Assembly: GCA_036172665.1 (NCBI GenBank)
Contig: CM069876.1
Span: 1,736,001 to 1,800,000 of the forward strand
Origin: Prosopocoilus inquinatus
Taxonomy: Eukaryota; Arthropoda; Insecta; Coleoptera; Lucanidae
Reading direction: 5' to 3'
DNA length: 64,000 bases
A program made the translations under genes and the position numbers. A model generated the notes under the pieces. That model was given only the letters and a program-made list of their open reading frames with translations. It had not been told where the DNA came from and did no database searches. Shown here piece by piece: positions 1-11,922 of the stretch (position 1 is its first letter; each line of letters begins with the position of its first letter).

Positions 1-355
1 TTACACGTTTAAATGTTTCCCCTTGATTAATCGGTAAAGGTGCAGCTGATGCCGGACGAGATTCACTGCGTTTTATGATAGCGCGTGCTTTAGTTAAGGC
101 CTTGAAGTAATTAGCTTCGAATTCTTCCCTTACATCGATTTGTTCGTCCGGTTCATCGCAAGTACATTCGATTTGAAATTGGACATTGGCAAATTCGGTC
201 CAAGCGACCTCTAATTTTTCTATCCGACATTGTAATTGAACAATGTCCTCTTCGATTACGCAATTTTCGTCTAAGGTACTTAAAAATGTCATGAACCTTG
301 TGACTTGTGCCTTTGCGGCGCCGCGTTTTTTAGTTAAATCTTTAATACTCGCCAT
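1..355 (-). CDS. Partial gag N-terminus, BEL/Pao-type LTR retrotransposon
   Basis: The minus strand reads open from an ATG at 353-355 to the left edge of the window, giving about 118 residues with no stop, so the gene is cut by the window and not visibly broken. The product starts MASIKDLTKKRGAAKAQVTR and continues with a charged helical stretch (EEDIVQLQCRIEKLEVAW) and an acidic segment. This pattern of a basic start, a long alpha-helical region and a count of 'partner' residues around W is what BEL/Pao gag proteins (DUF1759-like) show at their N-terminus. Gag would build the virus-like particle. A splice-donor-like GTAAGT lies just upstream on the same strand at about 427-432. The assignment to BEL/Pao is by recognition of the pattern. 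The pol region would lie outside the window. Confidence 0.72.
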   Translation of the reverse strand, partial: MASIKDLTKKRGAAKAQVTRFMTFLSTLDENCVIEEDIVQLQCRIEKLEVAWTEFANVQFQIECTCDEPDEQIDVREEFEANYFKALTKARAIIKRSESRPASAAPLPINQGETFKRV

Positions 356-469
356 TTGATTACGTTTTGAATGCTGACGCAAATAAGATAGCTTAATAAG
401 GGAAATGGAAAGTAAAAGATTGTGGGACTTACGATTGTCGCTGACCTGGGCCCTACGTGGCGCTGGTTT

Positions 470-1128
470 CGTTGATTGCTCGGACGCTCGGGCTTAACTT
501 GATTATTGCTACGGACTCGCCTGATCTTGGCGTATTCTTCGACAACTTGAAGATGATGTTGGCTGTTTTCCTTGTTTTCAGCGATTTTCAACATCCGGCT
601 CGAAGGACCATGTTTTTAGCGTTGATTTGTTCACTTCTTTTTGTTAATATTTGCGAAATAATCAGCTGTCGAAGTTACTAAATAACGTTTTATTTAAATT
701 AACAGAATAACAAAATACAAGCGATCGGTTTGATGTTCGAAACAATAATGAAATATAAGATGCTTCTACCAGAGGCATCGGCTAACTTCCGGGAAGATGA
801 CTACTCAAGGAATTCATCTTTAGGGCCTGAAAATGACGCACAAGTTTCCAACACGGCAATACTTCACGGAAATGATAGTTCGTCATCTTAACCGAATTTA
901 GACAAAGCGAAAGAAGAAACATCGTTAACACAATTCTCCTTATTAATACTGCGAGTGTTTCTTCATGAACGTACAGTAATACATCACGGCGAGTTCGGTT
1001 AAGTATCCTGTATTGATTTGATCTTTGATCCATATAGTCATCACTCAAACGGCCAAGATTATAATAAAGTAATTTCATATTTTAATGGCTCCGGATGAAA
1101 ATAAAAACGCAAGTTTCACATGGCAACA
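470..1128 (-). repeat. Probable 5' LTR of the BEL/Pao-like element
   Basis: This is the non-coding block just upstream of the gag start. Read on the minus strand it begins TGTTGCCATGTG at 1128, a TG start of the kind seen in BEL/Pao LTRs, and it has a polyadenylation signal AATAAA at about 688-693. Next to it, at about 447-468, lies a GC-rich stretch (GCGCCACGTAGGGCCC on the minus strand) that resembles a tRNA primer-binding site. The second LTR is outside the window, so neither the boundaries nor a target duplication can be checked, and the inner edge could be anywhere from 462 to 480. ORFs inside this block match nothing I know. Confidence 0.38.
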
Positions 1129-1948
1129 TTAGTCAATATCCGACTTAAAATTGAACGTATTCTCGTTCCGACTTTTATTTACATTTATTTTTATAAATAA
1201 TAAAAGCTTCCCATCAGCGAATAATAATGAGATTTTTCAATCGATAGTCGTCCACCGTGATGATTTATCCACTCCTCACAATCGCTTTAATGCAAGCAAC
1301 TCTGTGTCGCTTCCAAATGAATTTATGGTAACAATCTGCCTTTTCTACCTTGATGAGTTATAGTTCTGCAAACGTCCTCTTGTGTTATTCTTACAGAGAA
1401 TGTTTTCTATATAAATATATGTATATGTTTATTTTATTCAAAAATAAATAACCTCACGCTCTGCGGGAACCAGTTTCGGAAAAAAATTCACCCTGCTTCT
1501 TGCATTGCTGTTTTGCCGTACAAGCTTTTGTAAGCGACGTAACATCATACATTATGAAACAGTACCTATTTCTTCCTGCCGTATTTTATTTGCAAATTCC
1601 TTGTAATTGGAATGTTAATAATTAATTGGTGTCAGGGCATAGAAGGCGCATAAGAAATAAAGTTTATTGACTTATTTAGTTTTCTTATAAGTACTTATGG
1701 CGTTCTAGTTTTTTACTAAAGTATTTTTTTTTAATTTGTTGTTGCAAATCGAGGATAAACATTTATAATCCTTAATTAATAATAATACTACATTTTTCTA
1801 ATAATGTAAGTTGCATCTGTGGAAATTCTAACTTTTCACATCAAGAAATCACCACCAAAGATATAAATATTGTACTTACAAAAATGAATACTCTCACTGG
1901 GTATTATTTTGAAATTTTACAGTATAGCTAGCTACAGATATACATATA
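1129..1948. other. Unassigned AT-rich DNA
   Basis: No coding or repeat structure was recognised. Short poly-T and AT runs are present. The last two bases (TA, 1947-1948) are the target duplication of the Tc1 element that follows. Confidence 0.5.
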
Positions 1949-3507
1949 CAGTCGGGGACAAAATTGTGGGTACGGAAGAGAGTTATATCGTATTTGAAAA
2001 GGATATATACAAAGAATTAAAATATAAAAAAAAATAATCAACAGACCAGTTTATTGACAACTAAATATAATATTCTATCAAAAAAAGTGAAAAGATAAAC
2101 GAAAACACAAGTACTTTATTATAATAATTTAATAATTTCTGAAATAAGAGGTGGACAAAATTACGGGTACAATTTCTTTTTTAAATTTGTATTACATAAA
2201 TTTCACCAGAATTAATACTTAGTATGACCTCCTTTGGCTGCAATGACTGCTGAAAGTCGCTGTGGTACATTGTCAATTAAATCTGTTATTATTTCTGTTG
2301 GAATTTCTTCCCAAGCAGCGATCAGTTTGTTAAAGTAAGATGTGGCATTTCTTACTCCTTCTCGTGAAACTTTGCCATCTAAATATGCTCACAAGTGTTC
2401 GATTGGGTTTAGATCCGGACTTTGAGGCAGCCACTGAAGGACTTCAATGTCATTTTCTTGGAAATAAATCTTAGCAACTCGCAAAGTATGCTTGGGATCA
2501 TTATCCTGTTGGAAAATAAGTCGTCAAGGTCCATCTTTTCGAGCGAAGGATACAAATTTTCTTCCAAAATTTGTACGTATGATATTCCTGTCATCGTACC
2601 TTCTGTTCTAGCTAAATTGCCTACACCGCTTATACTATAACAATCCCGTACAAGAACCTTACCGCCTCCAATTTTAACTGTAGCTTCTCCTATTTTAGAA
2701 CTTAAGGCTTCTCTTGCTCGTCTCCATACTCTACCTCTTCATGTTGTTTTGCAAATGCTAATCTTTTTTTCTTATTTCGTTCACTAATGAATGGTTTCTT
2801 TCTTTTTAAAAAACTTTGAAAGCCAGCCTCCTTAATCCTTCTTTTAATTGTTTTAGTAGAAACGTTTATATTGACACTTTCCCTCACTTGGCGAGCACTT
2901 GCACTAGGATTTTTCTCACTTCCCGCACAATTCGGGCATCGTCTCTTGGTGTGGATTTTCTTTTTCGCCCTCGACCCGCGATATTTTCGGTACTATTAGT
3001 GGCTTCAATTTTTTGACAAATACGAACAACAGCGTTTTTTGATACTTTATACTTTCTTGGTAATTGGCCGTAACTTATACCCACTTTTCGGTTTTCGACA
3101 ATACGTTTTCGAATTTCCAAAGCAATTTCTTTTCTGGGAGCCATGAGAAATTTTTTGTTTAAAAACGAACTTTCTTAGGACATTTCACTATTAATTATTA
3201 ACTCAATAAAAATGCCGCTTTTGAGATTAATCCACTAATGTTATGTGCACGCTAGAATAGTTCTGATGAAACTAAAGCTGCATCGTTGTACCCATAATTT
3301 TGTCCAATTAAAAACATCTATAAAATAAACAAAACAAACCCCACCATTAAAGGATTATTCATTTATGAAATAATTCCCAATAAATGTGATTTGCACAGTT
3401 TTAAGACGCTCTTGTCGATTTATGAATGCTGCAGGTATAAAGGGATAAACGTTTGCGGGAAATAACCAGTAATATAAATGTCGTACCCATAATTTCGTCC
3501 CTGACTG
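1949..3507 (-). mobile_element. Tc1-like DNA transposon, decayed copy 1
   Basis: A 1,559-bp element flanked by TA on both sides (1947-1948 and 3508-3509). The left end reads CAGTCGGGGACAAAATTG and the right end, reverse-complemented, CAGTCAGGGACGAAATTA. Each end also has a second copy of the repeat about 200 bp inside: GGACAAAATTACGGGTAC near 2153 on the left, and its inverse near 3284-3305 on the right. This is the IR/DR arrangement known from Sleeping Beauty-type Tc1 elements, where transposase binds both outer and inner repeats. The rest of the two ends is not similar, so only the roughly 25-bp repeats are conserved. The transposase pseudogene sits between the inner repeats. Confidence 0.93.
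2212..3144 (-). pseudogene. Tc1-like transposase, frameshifted and deleted
   Basis: Starts at the ATG at 3142-3144 with a helix-turn-helix region (MAPRKEIALEIRKRIVENRK, then GQLPRKYKVSKNAVVRIC), followed by a GRGRKRKS basic motif typical of Tc1 paired-type DNA-binding domains. The frame is lost near 2884 by a one-base deletion in a T run, and recovered in another frame (RESVNINVSTKTIKRRIKEA). Compared with the second copy at 17833-18843, about 77 bp are missing near 2734, just before the catalytic domain. Downstream only the fragment ISYVQILEENLYPSLEKMDL and the region matching the C-terminus can be followed, to a stop at 2212-2214. No functional protein can be made. More decayed than copy 2. 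Confidence 0.92.
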
Positions 3508-3509
3508 TA

Positions 3510-4642
3510 TAACAGCTACAAGTAAGCACAGAATTTAAATTGGGGATGCAGTGGATATGCGGCAGTCGCATGTATGCTAACGTGTAAGATGTTACATGCG
3601 CTGCGATCCTATTGCAATATTTTTCTTGTTATTTTGTTCTCATTTTGCTAGTTTGTCTTTTTATTTTTAGACTAACTCAAACTCTGTTTATTTTATATTC
3701 GTTGTAATTCTGTTAAGCGGTTATTAAGTGATACGAAATGCGTTCGTAATTTTAACGAACTCTGTTTCTAGGATAACACACTAAGATTATTTGGATCCTA
3801 CCAATATGTATCAATATCTTTAATATCCACATTAGTTGTAAAACATTATCTAATATGTTTATATGCAAAGTAATTACGTATCAGATTACAAAGAAATGAC
3901 ATCTTTGCTGGACCGTTTGGATACGGATCACCAACAAGGCTTTTTAAATCGCATTATTTTTTGTAGTGTATTTAATTTTAAAACGCTCGATATTGTACAG
4001 TATCGTCTCCAGATTGTTTAAAAAGCGACTATAATCACGACATTTATAGTATATATTGGAACATTGTAGCATAATTTATTATTTATTTAATAAATTGTTA
4101 TATCATCAAAACATATTCCAAGTATTTAACTGCCTAAATGCGAATCCTCACAAAGCTAACATGACATAAACTACAGGTTACATGAACTCAATTTAGGTTG
4201 CGTTTCATCTTTTAATTGTCACTCCTCGCCGTAATTAAAATAATATTTTTATATCTTAATTCGCAGCGTAAACACTAATTACTTTTTAATTAAATAATAA
4301 TAACAGGATTCGGCTCGCCGCCGTATACAACAAAATGTGCGGCTAATTAATGCGATCCTATATTGAATATTAATGTTGATATTTAATGAATCGTGTGTGG
4401 ATGAATGCGTGTGTGTGTCTGCGCGCGCATGCCTTTCCCGCATTCGCTGGGATTTTTGCCTGAAGACTAGAAATTATTGCGGCCTTAAAGACAGAAACGA
4501 TTTATCTTATTTCTCAGGTGCTAATTACACCACCTAGAAGGAAGACGAAGTCGAAGAAATTAACTTCCGATACCGTGATTTACAGACTTACCATCGGGTG
4601 CATAGAGAAGTAACCGATTTTAATCGCTATTGAACTAATGTT
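3510..4642. other. Unassigned AT-rich DNA
   Basis: No gene recognised. Contains several TAATTA/TTAATTA sites around 4230-4345 next to a locally more GC-rich patch (CGGCTCGCCGCCGTA at about 4311), and a short GT/GC run at about 4405-4430. This could be regulatory, but nothing in the sequence proves it. Confidence 0.4.
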
Positions 4643-4816
4643 ACTATACTCTGTTCATGCTAAGAACATAGCAGGAATATGGTATACTCTCCCTCCAATC
4701 GCCTGCCAAGTCAGCGTTGTTAAGAATTAAATAGTGTAGGCAACGCGCTAGCGTCAACGGGGGGAGGGAGAGTGTACGATACTCCTACCGTGTTCTTAGC
4801 ATGAACAGAGTATGGT
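4643..4816. mobile_element. Small palindromic MITE-like element
   Basis: Two inverted arms of about 54 bp surround a roughly 65-bp centre. The left arm begins ACTATACTCTGTTCATGC and the right arm, reverse-complemented, ACCATACTCTGTTCATGC. The arms stay alignable through the ACTCTCCCTCC motif. There is no coding potential. No clear target duplication is seen, so the superfamily is open. Confidence 0.75.
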
Positions 4817-5343
4817 CAAAAAATATTGACAAGAAAATGTGGTGAAGTCCGTTTTACAAAACTAAAATAACGCAGAATGCCCTCAGGGGTCTTTTACTAT
4901 TTACACCGATGGTTAACAAAGAGATGTCCCACCCATAAAATGTACATTTAGTTCAGAATACTACGTGGAGTAAGCGGAGCGGACTGCGGAGCAATTGTTT
5001 CGATGTGTCTTCTTGTCATTCGATTGTCCATTTATTCGGAATAGTGATTAGCAATACTATCACACTTTATGGGAGAAAAAGTATTTTATTACCTGAGTGT
5101 ACATCCATGCATCTGTAACAGTATCCGCTAACGTTAGCTTTGATGAAGTAAATAGCATATATTTTTTTTCTCGAAATCGAGTGCACAGGTTTTTTTTAAT
5201 TTGTAGCGTTTTCGATAGACTACTCTAGATAATTCTTTATTATGAAGGATGAACATACTCGCAGACAATTCTGGCACAATGAATCGAAAGCGATATTAGT
5301 AATTACAACTGCGACATTAATCACTTGCCAATATCAATATATA
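4817..5343. other. Unassigned AT-rich DNA
   Basis: No gene or repeat recognised. A 75-codon ORF that starts near 5242 is open by chance, and its second half lies in the repeat fragment that follows. Confidence 0.4.
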
Positions 5344-5520
5344 CAGAGTGGACCATTTTTAATAGTTACTCTGATTTATCAGTTGTTTTATATAGGAATA
5401 GAAGAAAACCGTTTTCACAATCCGATATTACTTTTTCGAGAGAAAGTCAGTGGTGAATACACAAGTTAGCTACTTCACTTCCTTCTCAAAATATAGACCA
5501 AGAACGAATTTTCGAAGGAA
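5344..5520. repeat. Fragment of the 47799-49297 long-TIR element
   Basis: Begins CAGAGTGGACCATTTTTA directly after TA (5342-5343) and can be aligned for about 175 bp with the left end of the element at 47799, including the shared stretches ATAGGAATAGA and TTTTTCGAGAGAAA/CTGTTTCGAGAAAAAC. No matching right end was found in the following kilobase, so this appears to be a truncated or very diverged copy. Confidence 0.65.
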
Positions 5521-6514
5521 TTTAGATCCAGTTGTAGAATATCACATTAAATATAAACTGAAACTGAAACTCATAACAATGATTATTTCAGCAATTGCTG
5601 TTCAGGGTTTAAGCTTTAGCTTACAGTAGGTAAACCGGAAGTTGTAATAAAATTGGGCGTTAGGCGGATAGATGTAAACGGATTTCCTATTCCGTTTTGC
5701 ATTTCCAGTTTCGTATGTTCCGTTTCTGTCAGGTCTGGTACATTTTTTTATATCCATACCTTTCTTAGCCGATCTCTTTGGTCTCCAGTTCTTTTGCTTT
5801 CTGTTAATTTTCATCACAGTTTCCGTATTATTCTTTCCAAGTATCATGACCACTTACCCATGCATAATTTGCAACTTGGCAAATACGTCAGTCCTTAATT
5901 TGCCCTTCCAACCTTCTTTTTTAAAATCTGATCTACATCAGTTTTTGATTGAAATAGCCATTTGAAATCTTAGAGTCTTGATTTATTTTTTCTTTGAATT
6001 TTGTAAACTGCTGGGAAAATGTTGTTACGAGACTTTTTAAAATTAAATTTTAAGGGATATACAGATTTCGGCAGTGTTCACAATTTGGTCATTTATGAAA
6101 TTATTTAAGAAGATACTAAAAGTTAATCCGTGGCATATGATTGTCAGGCTAAATGTCCACAATTGAAATTGAAATTATTTTTAATAATACAGGGTATTAC
6201 GTAAAGATACTGCCGATCAAAGTTTTACTATTACCTTACCAAAATCGAATTCTACATTACTTACCCTTTCTAAAAATATACGGTTTTAATATGTTATGCG
6301 GAGTGGTCAAAAAGATATATTCAATTTAGTGTGAAAATTCCATTAGGTCAATTTCTTTTGTAATTTTCTAGTGCATTTTTATTATTACTTGATTCTAGAT
6401 TACCATTAATGTTATTTAGAATATGTTTTAACTTTTTCGCGTGAGATTATTTGTGTTTCTCTTGAACCAATTTAATAATGGTAATTATAATAATACCTAC
6501 GACTTCTTATAGCT
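5521..6514. other. Unassigned DNA
   Basis: No confident feature. The minus strand at 5602-5853 encodes a basic peptide (KNWRPKRSAKKGMDIKKC) with the flavour of a retroelement linker, but I cannot place it in a family, so it is not called as a gene. Confidence 0.35.
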
Positions 6515-6522
6515 GATATGAA

Positions 6523-7294
6523 GGGTATGGGACGATTCGCCGTCGCCAACTCGCCGTTGCCAATTCGTCGTCGATCCAATTTACCGTCCGCCCAATTCGC
6601 CGTCCCATGTTACTGCTTTATTTAGCTTGATAAGCTTTAAAACAGTTTCTGACCATTTTAGATAATATCCAAGATACCTAAGAATTGAAGAAAATAAATA
6701 AATTAATTAATTTAAATAAATAAATTAAAATAAATTCCTAATTACAGTGCGACCACCGTAAGACACAAAATTATGAACAAATTGGTGCTGTACGTACACA
6801 TAATCATAATTCTATTTTTTTTTAATGGAACCCCTTTTTCAATTTATAATTTTAAATGGCGAGCTTTCATGAATCAATATATTGAAAGCAGTCGACTTTT
6901 GATATGTAGTGATTTTGATTGATATGAAAATCAATATGATTTTGAGCAGAATCTGAAAATATAAAAAGGAAGAATTGGAGGGATTTTACGAACAGCCTGA
7001 AGAATAAGAAATACTTCCTGGAAGACCAAATTTTTTTATCTGTTTCTTTATCTATGTATCACATTTAATTAATAACAAATTATTTTATTTTCCATTAATT
7101 ATGTTAACTTCTTTATTTTATTTACATATAATTATCGGTATATTATTATTTGGATATATACCTGGACTTAAAACTTTAATCGCTGACGGCGAATTTACCG
7201 ACGGCGAGTTTTCCGGCGATGAATTGTACCTGCGACGAATCGGCGACGGTGAATTGGCGACGACAAATCGGCGATGGCGAATTATCCTAGACCC
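6523..7294. mobile_element. Non-autonomous element with 14-bp-repeat ends, copy 1
   Basis: A 772-bp element flanked by an exact 8-bp duplication GATATGAA (6515-6522 and 7295-7302). The left end starts GGGTATGGGACGATTCGCCG, and the right end read inward starts GGGTCTAGGATAATTCGCCA. Both ends are arrays of a roughly 14-bp unit of the form (A/G)ATTCGCCGTCGCC: about five units at 6531-6607 and seven or eight at 7180-7290, in inverted orientation. The middle is AT-rich and non-coding. Copies 2 (38852) and 3 (40718) share ends and middle. An 8-bp duplication fits hAT, P or Mutator-type elements. A GGG terminus suits Mutator-like better than the usual hAT YAGGG, but the superfamily stays open. Confidence 0.9.
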
Positions 7295-7302
7295 GATATG
7301 AA

Positions 7303-8428
7303 CGTAATGTTACAAGATTGTGAAGATAAGATATAAATAAACGAGAATTCAAATTTGAAACAGCCTGTATATAGAAATTATATTAAAACCGATTCAAACA
7401 ATTTATAAGTGACTGCATTAAAAACCAACACATTTATGAGCATGTTCGTTGCACGTTGCGCAAGTTTAAATATTTAATGCGCATTTAAATGAATGACACA
7501 ATCTTGTGTGTTACTTATTTTGATAAAACTAGAAGTGATGCAGTTTATTGATGTTTAAATAAATACGTTTCTTGTTCTACCTCTGGATATGAGATATACA
7601 GCGTTATTTATTTTGAAACTGTAGTAGCATTTATATTAAATATTAAACCGGCGATACATTTTTCATATTTCCATTTTTGTTTTTGTACGTTTTTGTTTCG
7701 TAGAGCGTCGGTTAGTTTGGAGATAGAGGTGTATTAATAAATATAGAAATTTTATTTACTTTTGGCGATCGAATATAGAGAGCTTACGGAATTTCTCACA
7801 CACAGAGCCCGGGCCGTATAAAAAACGTATTCAATAAAGTACTGCATATTTCACTTTTTTACGCTTTCTGTTCAATCTAGAATACAATTCTTTCTCGATT
7901 TATAAAAACAAAACTTGGACGGACGGTAATTTATTTTACTTTTTTATGTTTATTTTATTTGGAAAGCCTTTGTTTCATGAGAGCTCTCGTAAAAATTGGG
8001 TTTTATTATCACAAACAACATTTGCGTTCGGAGTTCAATTATATATATTTTTATTTTAAACCACGTGTGTATTTTTTTCTCACAGCGCTAATATTTATTC
8101 AGCTTATGTTTACTCAGCATTACGTCGAGTATTGTCCACCGTCGTATTGCACTTAAAACGAAATATTATTTTCGAACAGAAAATAATCGTAACTCTTATC
8201 AGTAATTTGATTTAATAATAATACAATAGTACTTTCAGATCAAAGGAAATAAAGAAATAGAGGATACATTAAATTCAGAAAAGAGCAGCACAGGACAAAA
8301 ATAAAGGAAATGCCCTTTCAATTTTTGTTACATACTAATTACTACTTAATTTGTGCTAAGCAATCACATTTTTTGATACAACAATAAAAACAAATAATCT
8401 TTATGCATGCGTGGATCATGTTTTTAGT
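7303..8428. other. Unassigned AT-rich DNA
   Basis: No gene recognised. ORFs of about 65 codons here are chance openings without family resemblance. Confidence 0.4.
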
Positions 8429-8798
8429 AATGTCTCCGCTACGAATTTAAAATTATGGGCCAATGTCATCTGACAACTGCAATTGGTAGACAGACAAGCT
8501 AACAAGTACGCAAACATAAAATAAAAACATGAAATAAAATACAATGTGTGCCTTTAGATCGCGATTTAGGATTTTATTGGGCAGGCATTACTAGAAAGCA
8601 GGACCGTACACTAAGAATCAAAAATAATGTCTCCTCTATAAATTTTAAATTCCTCCTGATCACCATAATAAGTCGACCACGACGAAAGCAGCGAGCAGGT
8701 GAACAAATATAACATAATATACGAAATAAAATTTATGACGTATTTGTTAGCTTTCAGATTGAAACTTCAAATTTTATTTATTGGGGAGATATATTACT
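8429..8798 (+). repeat. Diverged tandem duplication, about 197-bp period
   Basis: Two diverged copies, 8429-8592 and 8626-8798. Both begin AATGTCTCC, pass through an AAATTTTAAATT-like stretch and GAAATAAAAT, and end with a GGATTTTATTGGG / AATTTTATTTATTGGG motif followed by ATTACT. No coding sense was recognised. It is an old local duplication or two remnants of one repeat. Confidence 0.5.
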
Positions 8799-11700
8799 TT
8801 TAATGCTTAACATACCTACCTGTTATTTTATGTCGAAGTTAAAGAAATGTTTAAAACACACAGGCAGTTACGACATTTGTTTTTCTTTCGTGGTTAGGAA
8901 AAGAAAATGTATATTCTCGTCAAATTATACACATTTTTTTAGCCTCATGTACATTGAAAATTCGAGGCTTTAAAGCTGTTTTAATGTAGAAATATTAAAT
9001 ACTTCTTTTTTCTCTTAAAACTTCATATAACTTTAAAACTTCATATAACTTTTTCTGGTATCATTTTCTAAGATAATGTAAAACAGGCTTTACGGCGACT
9101 GAATCTGTGATAATTAATTAGACTTCAATTATCCAAAATTTTTGTTTCTCTGAATTCGGTAATGAAATGATTACTAAATTATGTTTAAAGTTCTTGAGAT
9201 TATTTTTATAGAATTGAATGCAGTTTGTCTAATCTCAACAGTTAAAAAATTCAAAATATTACGTGAATGGTTGCCTGGTTGTTTTGAACACTTATGTTAA
9301 TTCAAAAGAAAAACATGTAATCTTTCCTTAACTCTTTTACATTAATAAGAAAGAGTCCTCCCTTGAGGAAATATAATAGTTTTTCAGAGCAAATGTTTTC
9401 AATTTGATTCTTGTATTCTTGGTTATTATTAAAATTAGGTGGTGGTTTTTGAAATTGAAGGACCATTTTGAAACTGAAAATTTTCCCCAAAATTTGTACA
9501 GTTTTACTTTTTAATTATAGGAGTATTAAAACTTATTAAAACTTGAAAACCTCTATTAACAAAAAGTTTCTGCTGAAGAATCCTTTTGGACGTCATTCAT
9601 CAGCAATCTGAGTTTTATTTCGTTTGATATGATTGTCTTGTCTATCTATATGATAGGTGCAATTAAACCTAGTTGATACAGAGGAAATAAAAAAAATGTT
9701 ACACAATAAAAATTCCTGCATCATAATACATCTATTTTTTTCCACACATTTATAGTTGGAATACTTCCTCTTCAAATACATATGACGGTGGTATATTATG
9801 AAAACCAATTTTACTGTATTTTACGCTTGGAAGGTTTCGTAACCTTTGCTCCTGACAATTAAATAGAAGTATTATACATTTTAATGAGTATAATTTTTTA
9901 ATTACTTTTATTATTTATTTACTTATGAATAGTATCTGGCTGCCGCCTGGTAATAAGTTATAAAACTGTTGTGCGCTGCGGTTATAATCGTGACATTCAT
10001 TATGTGGGTTTTTTTCACTTAAATGCCAGTCAACAATGTGCATAACCTATATAAAATTTTATTTATGTTTTTATTATATTTCACCGAATGGACGTTTAAG
10101 TTTTCATGCGCCGCATTCAGCTTGAAGACAAAGAACGTTAAGTAACATCGTTATTGCAATACATGAAGCATTGTCCATTCAATAATGATAGATATTAAGA
10201 ATTGTTGTCCTCGAAAGTTGCGTTACCTTAATGATGACCCGATAATTAATGTATATATTTTTAAGCTTGTGCTTCACTAAGTGAATATTAAAGCAAAATA
10301 ATGACATTTCGATCTATTATATTTATTGTGGATGAGATATTTTAATTACTTTTCGAACACGTGCATGTTGATTAGAGGAAAATTTTACGCGCATACATTC
10401 AGAATCAAGAAATGGGATTATCGCGCAACAACTTAAGTAACATATAATTAAAACCATTGATATGAAAGTAATCAAAGCAATTAAGAACACGTAAAACCAA
10501 CTACGCTGTAAAAGTGCCGTTAATTTTAATAACCACCTTGCCTGATAAGCAGTAATCTAGAAGTTTTCAGATGCATGCTGAGTTATTCAAGAAACTACTA
10601 TGCAGAATCAACTCTGCATTGCAATTATAAAAAGCAAACTGCATTTACTTCTGAGAGGTTCATCGTGTAGAAATAGAATCAATTTGATAGGAAATAAATA
10701 TTATTGTCATAAGACTTTCAAATTTTCTTCTTTCAGTTTTCATTTTTCACTTGCTTAATAGTTTTCAAGTCAATGTATAAAGTGTAATGAAGCGTTTCAG
10801 TAAATTTTCAGAAATGAAGGAAGCAAAAAATTTTAATAATTATTCTTCAAATAGTATTGTACCCATTGAAAATAGGCTACAGTAGGCTTTGGAATCACCA
10901 AGCGTATTGTATCTGAATGGTCTAAAATAAATTAACTTACATACCACCATTAATGACAATTAATATTCGGATTTGTCAAGTGACAAATTTTAAAATATTG
11001 TTGTTGTAACCAGAATGGGTTCAAGTGGACGAAAATCAATTTTATTAGAAATTTGAAAATCAGGAATAGTAATAGTGTATGGAAATACTCTTTTCCAGAG
11101 TGCTACAACGAATTTATTGTGATATTTTGACGTTAACACAAGTAAAATTATTTTGACGTCTGTTTTAAATCTGGAAAAATTTGACTCATTTGATTTTAGG
11201 TGCTTTCGCTCACAAAAACTTGGTCCAAACGCGTTTAGCTTCAAAGACGGACGTTCTTTTGCAAACGGATTAATCCCCACTTTCCTTGAAATTTCATTCC
11301 GCATCGACAATCCCCTTCTCCTCTTCGAATCAAACTATTTTTATGTTTTATTTGGACTGAATTGCAGTTATCTGCAGACGAACTGTCAATAAATAATTCA
11401 AATCTGAGGTATTTTGTTACAACAACTATAGAATCCAGATTCAAACTATTCAAAACCAGATTCAAAGTTTTAAGCGAAAGAAAGCAGCTGTAGTCTTTGG
11501 CAAATTACGGCTTTTCTTTTGATTATACGAGTACAATATGATCATAAAAATTTGTAACAGAGAATAGAACCATTGAAATTCGAAACTTTTCCCAAAACTC
11601 ACAAATGTGGTTTCCTTTTTCAAATTTTCAAAATCTCTCTAGGTCTCAACATCCCTAGCCTGTTACGATCATACCCTTTGTGTTGCGTCGTATTGGATCC

Positions 11701-11922
11701 TTTTTTCCTTTTCTTAATTAATCTATTTTCTCAACTCTTCTTCTGTCCCATGCTGGTTCAGACTCTCAAATTCCTGAAGTGTGTTAATTTATAAGAAGTA
11801 TTTTATTCTCTGACTTCTTATCACCTACATCAATCTGCAGATGTCTTCCTACGAGTGGAGTTTTTTTTTTTTATGTTATCTACTTACCTATGAAAACAGC
11901 GAGTTAGAGAGTAAGCAAAGTT
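8799..11922. other. Unassigned AT-rich DNA
   Basis: About 3.1 kb without a recognisable gene. Includes a small direct duplication AAAACTTCATATAACTTT, twice in a row at about 9017-9052. ORFs at 10990-11465 overlap on both strands and look like chance. Confidence 0.4.

Noticed and set aside
782..1078. 98-codon ORF on the minus strand
   Set aside because: Lies within the probable LTR and resembles no gag, pol or env product.
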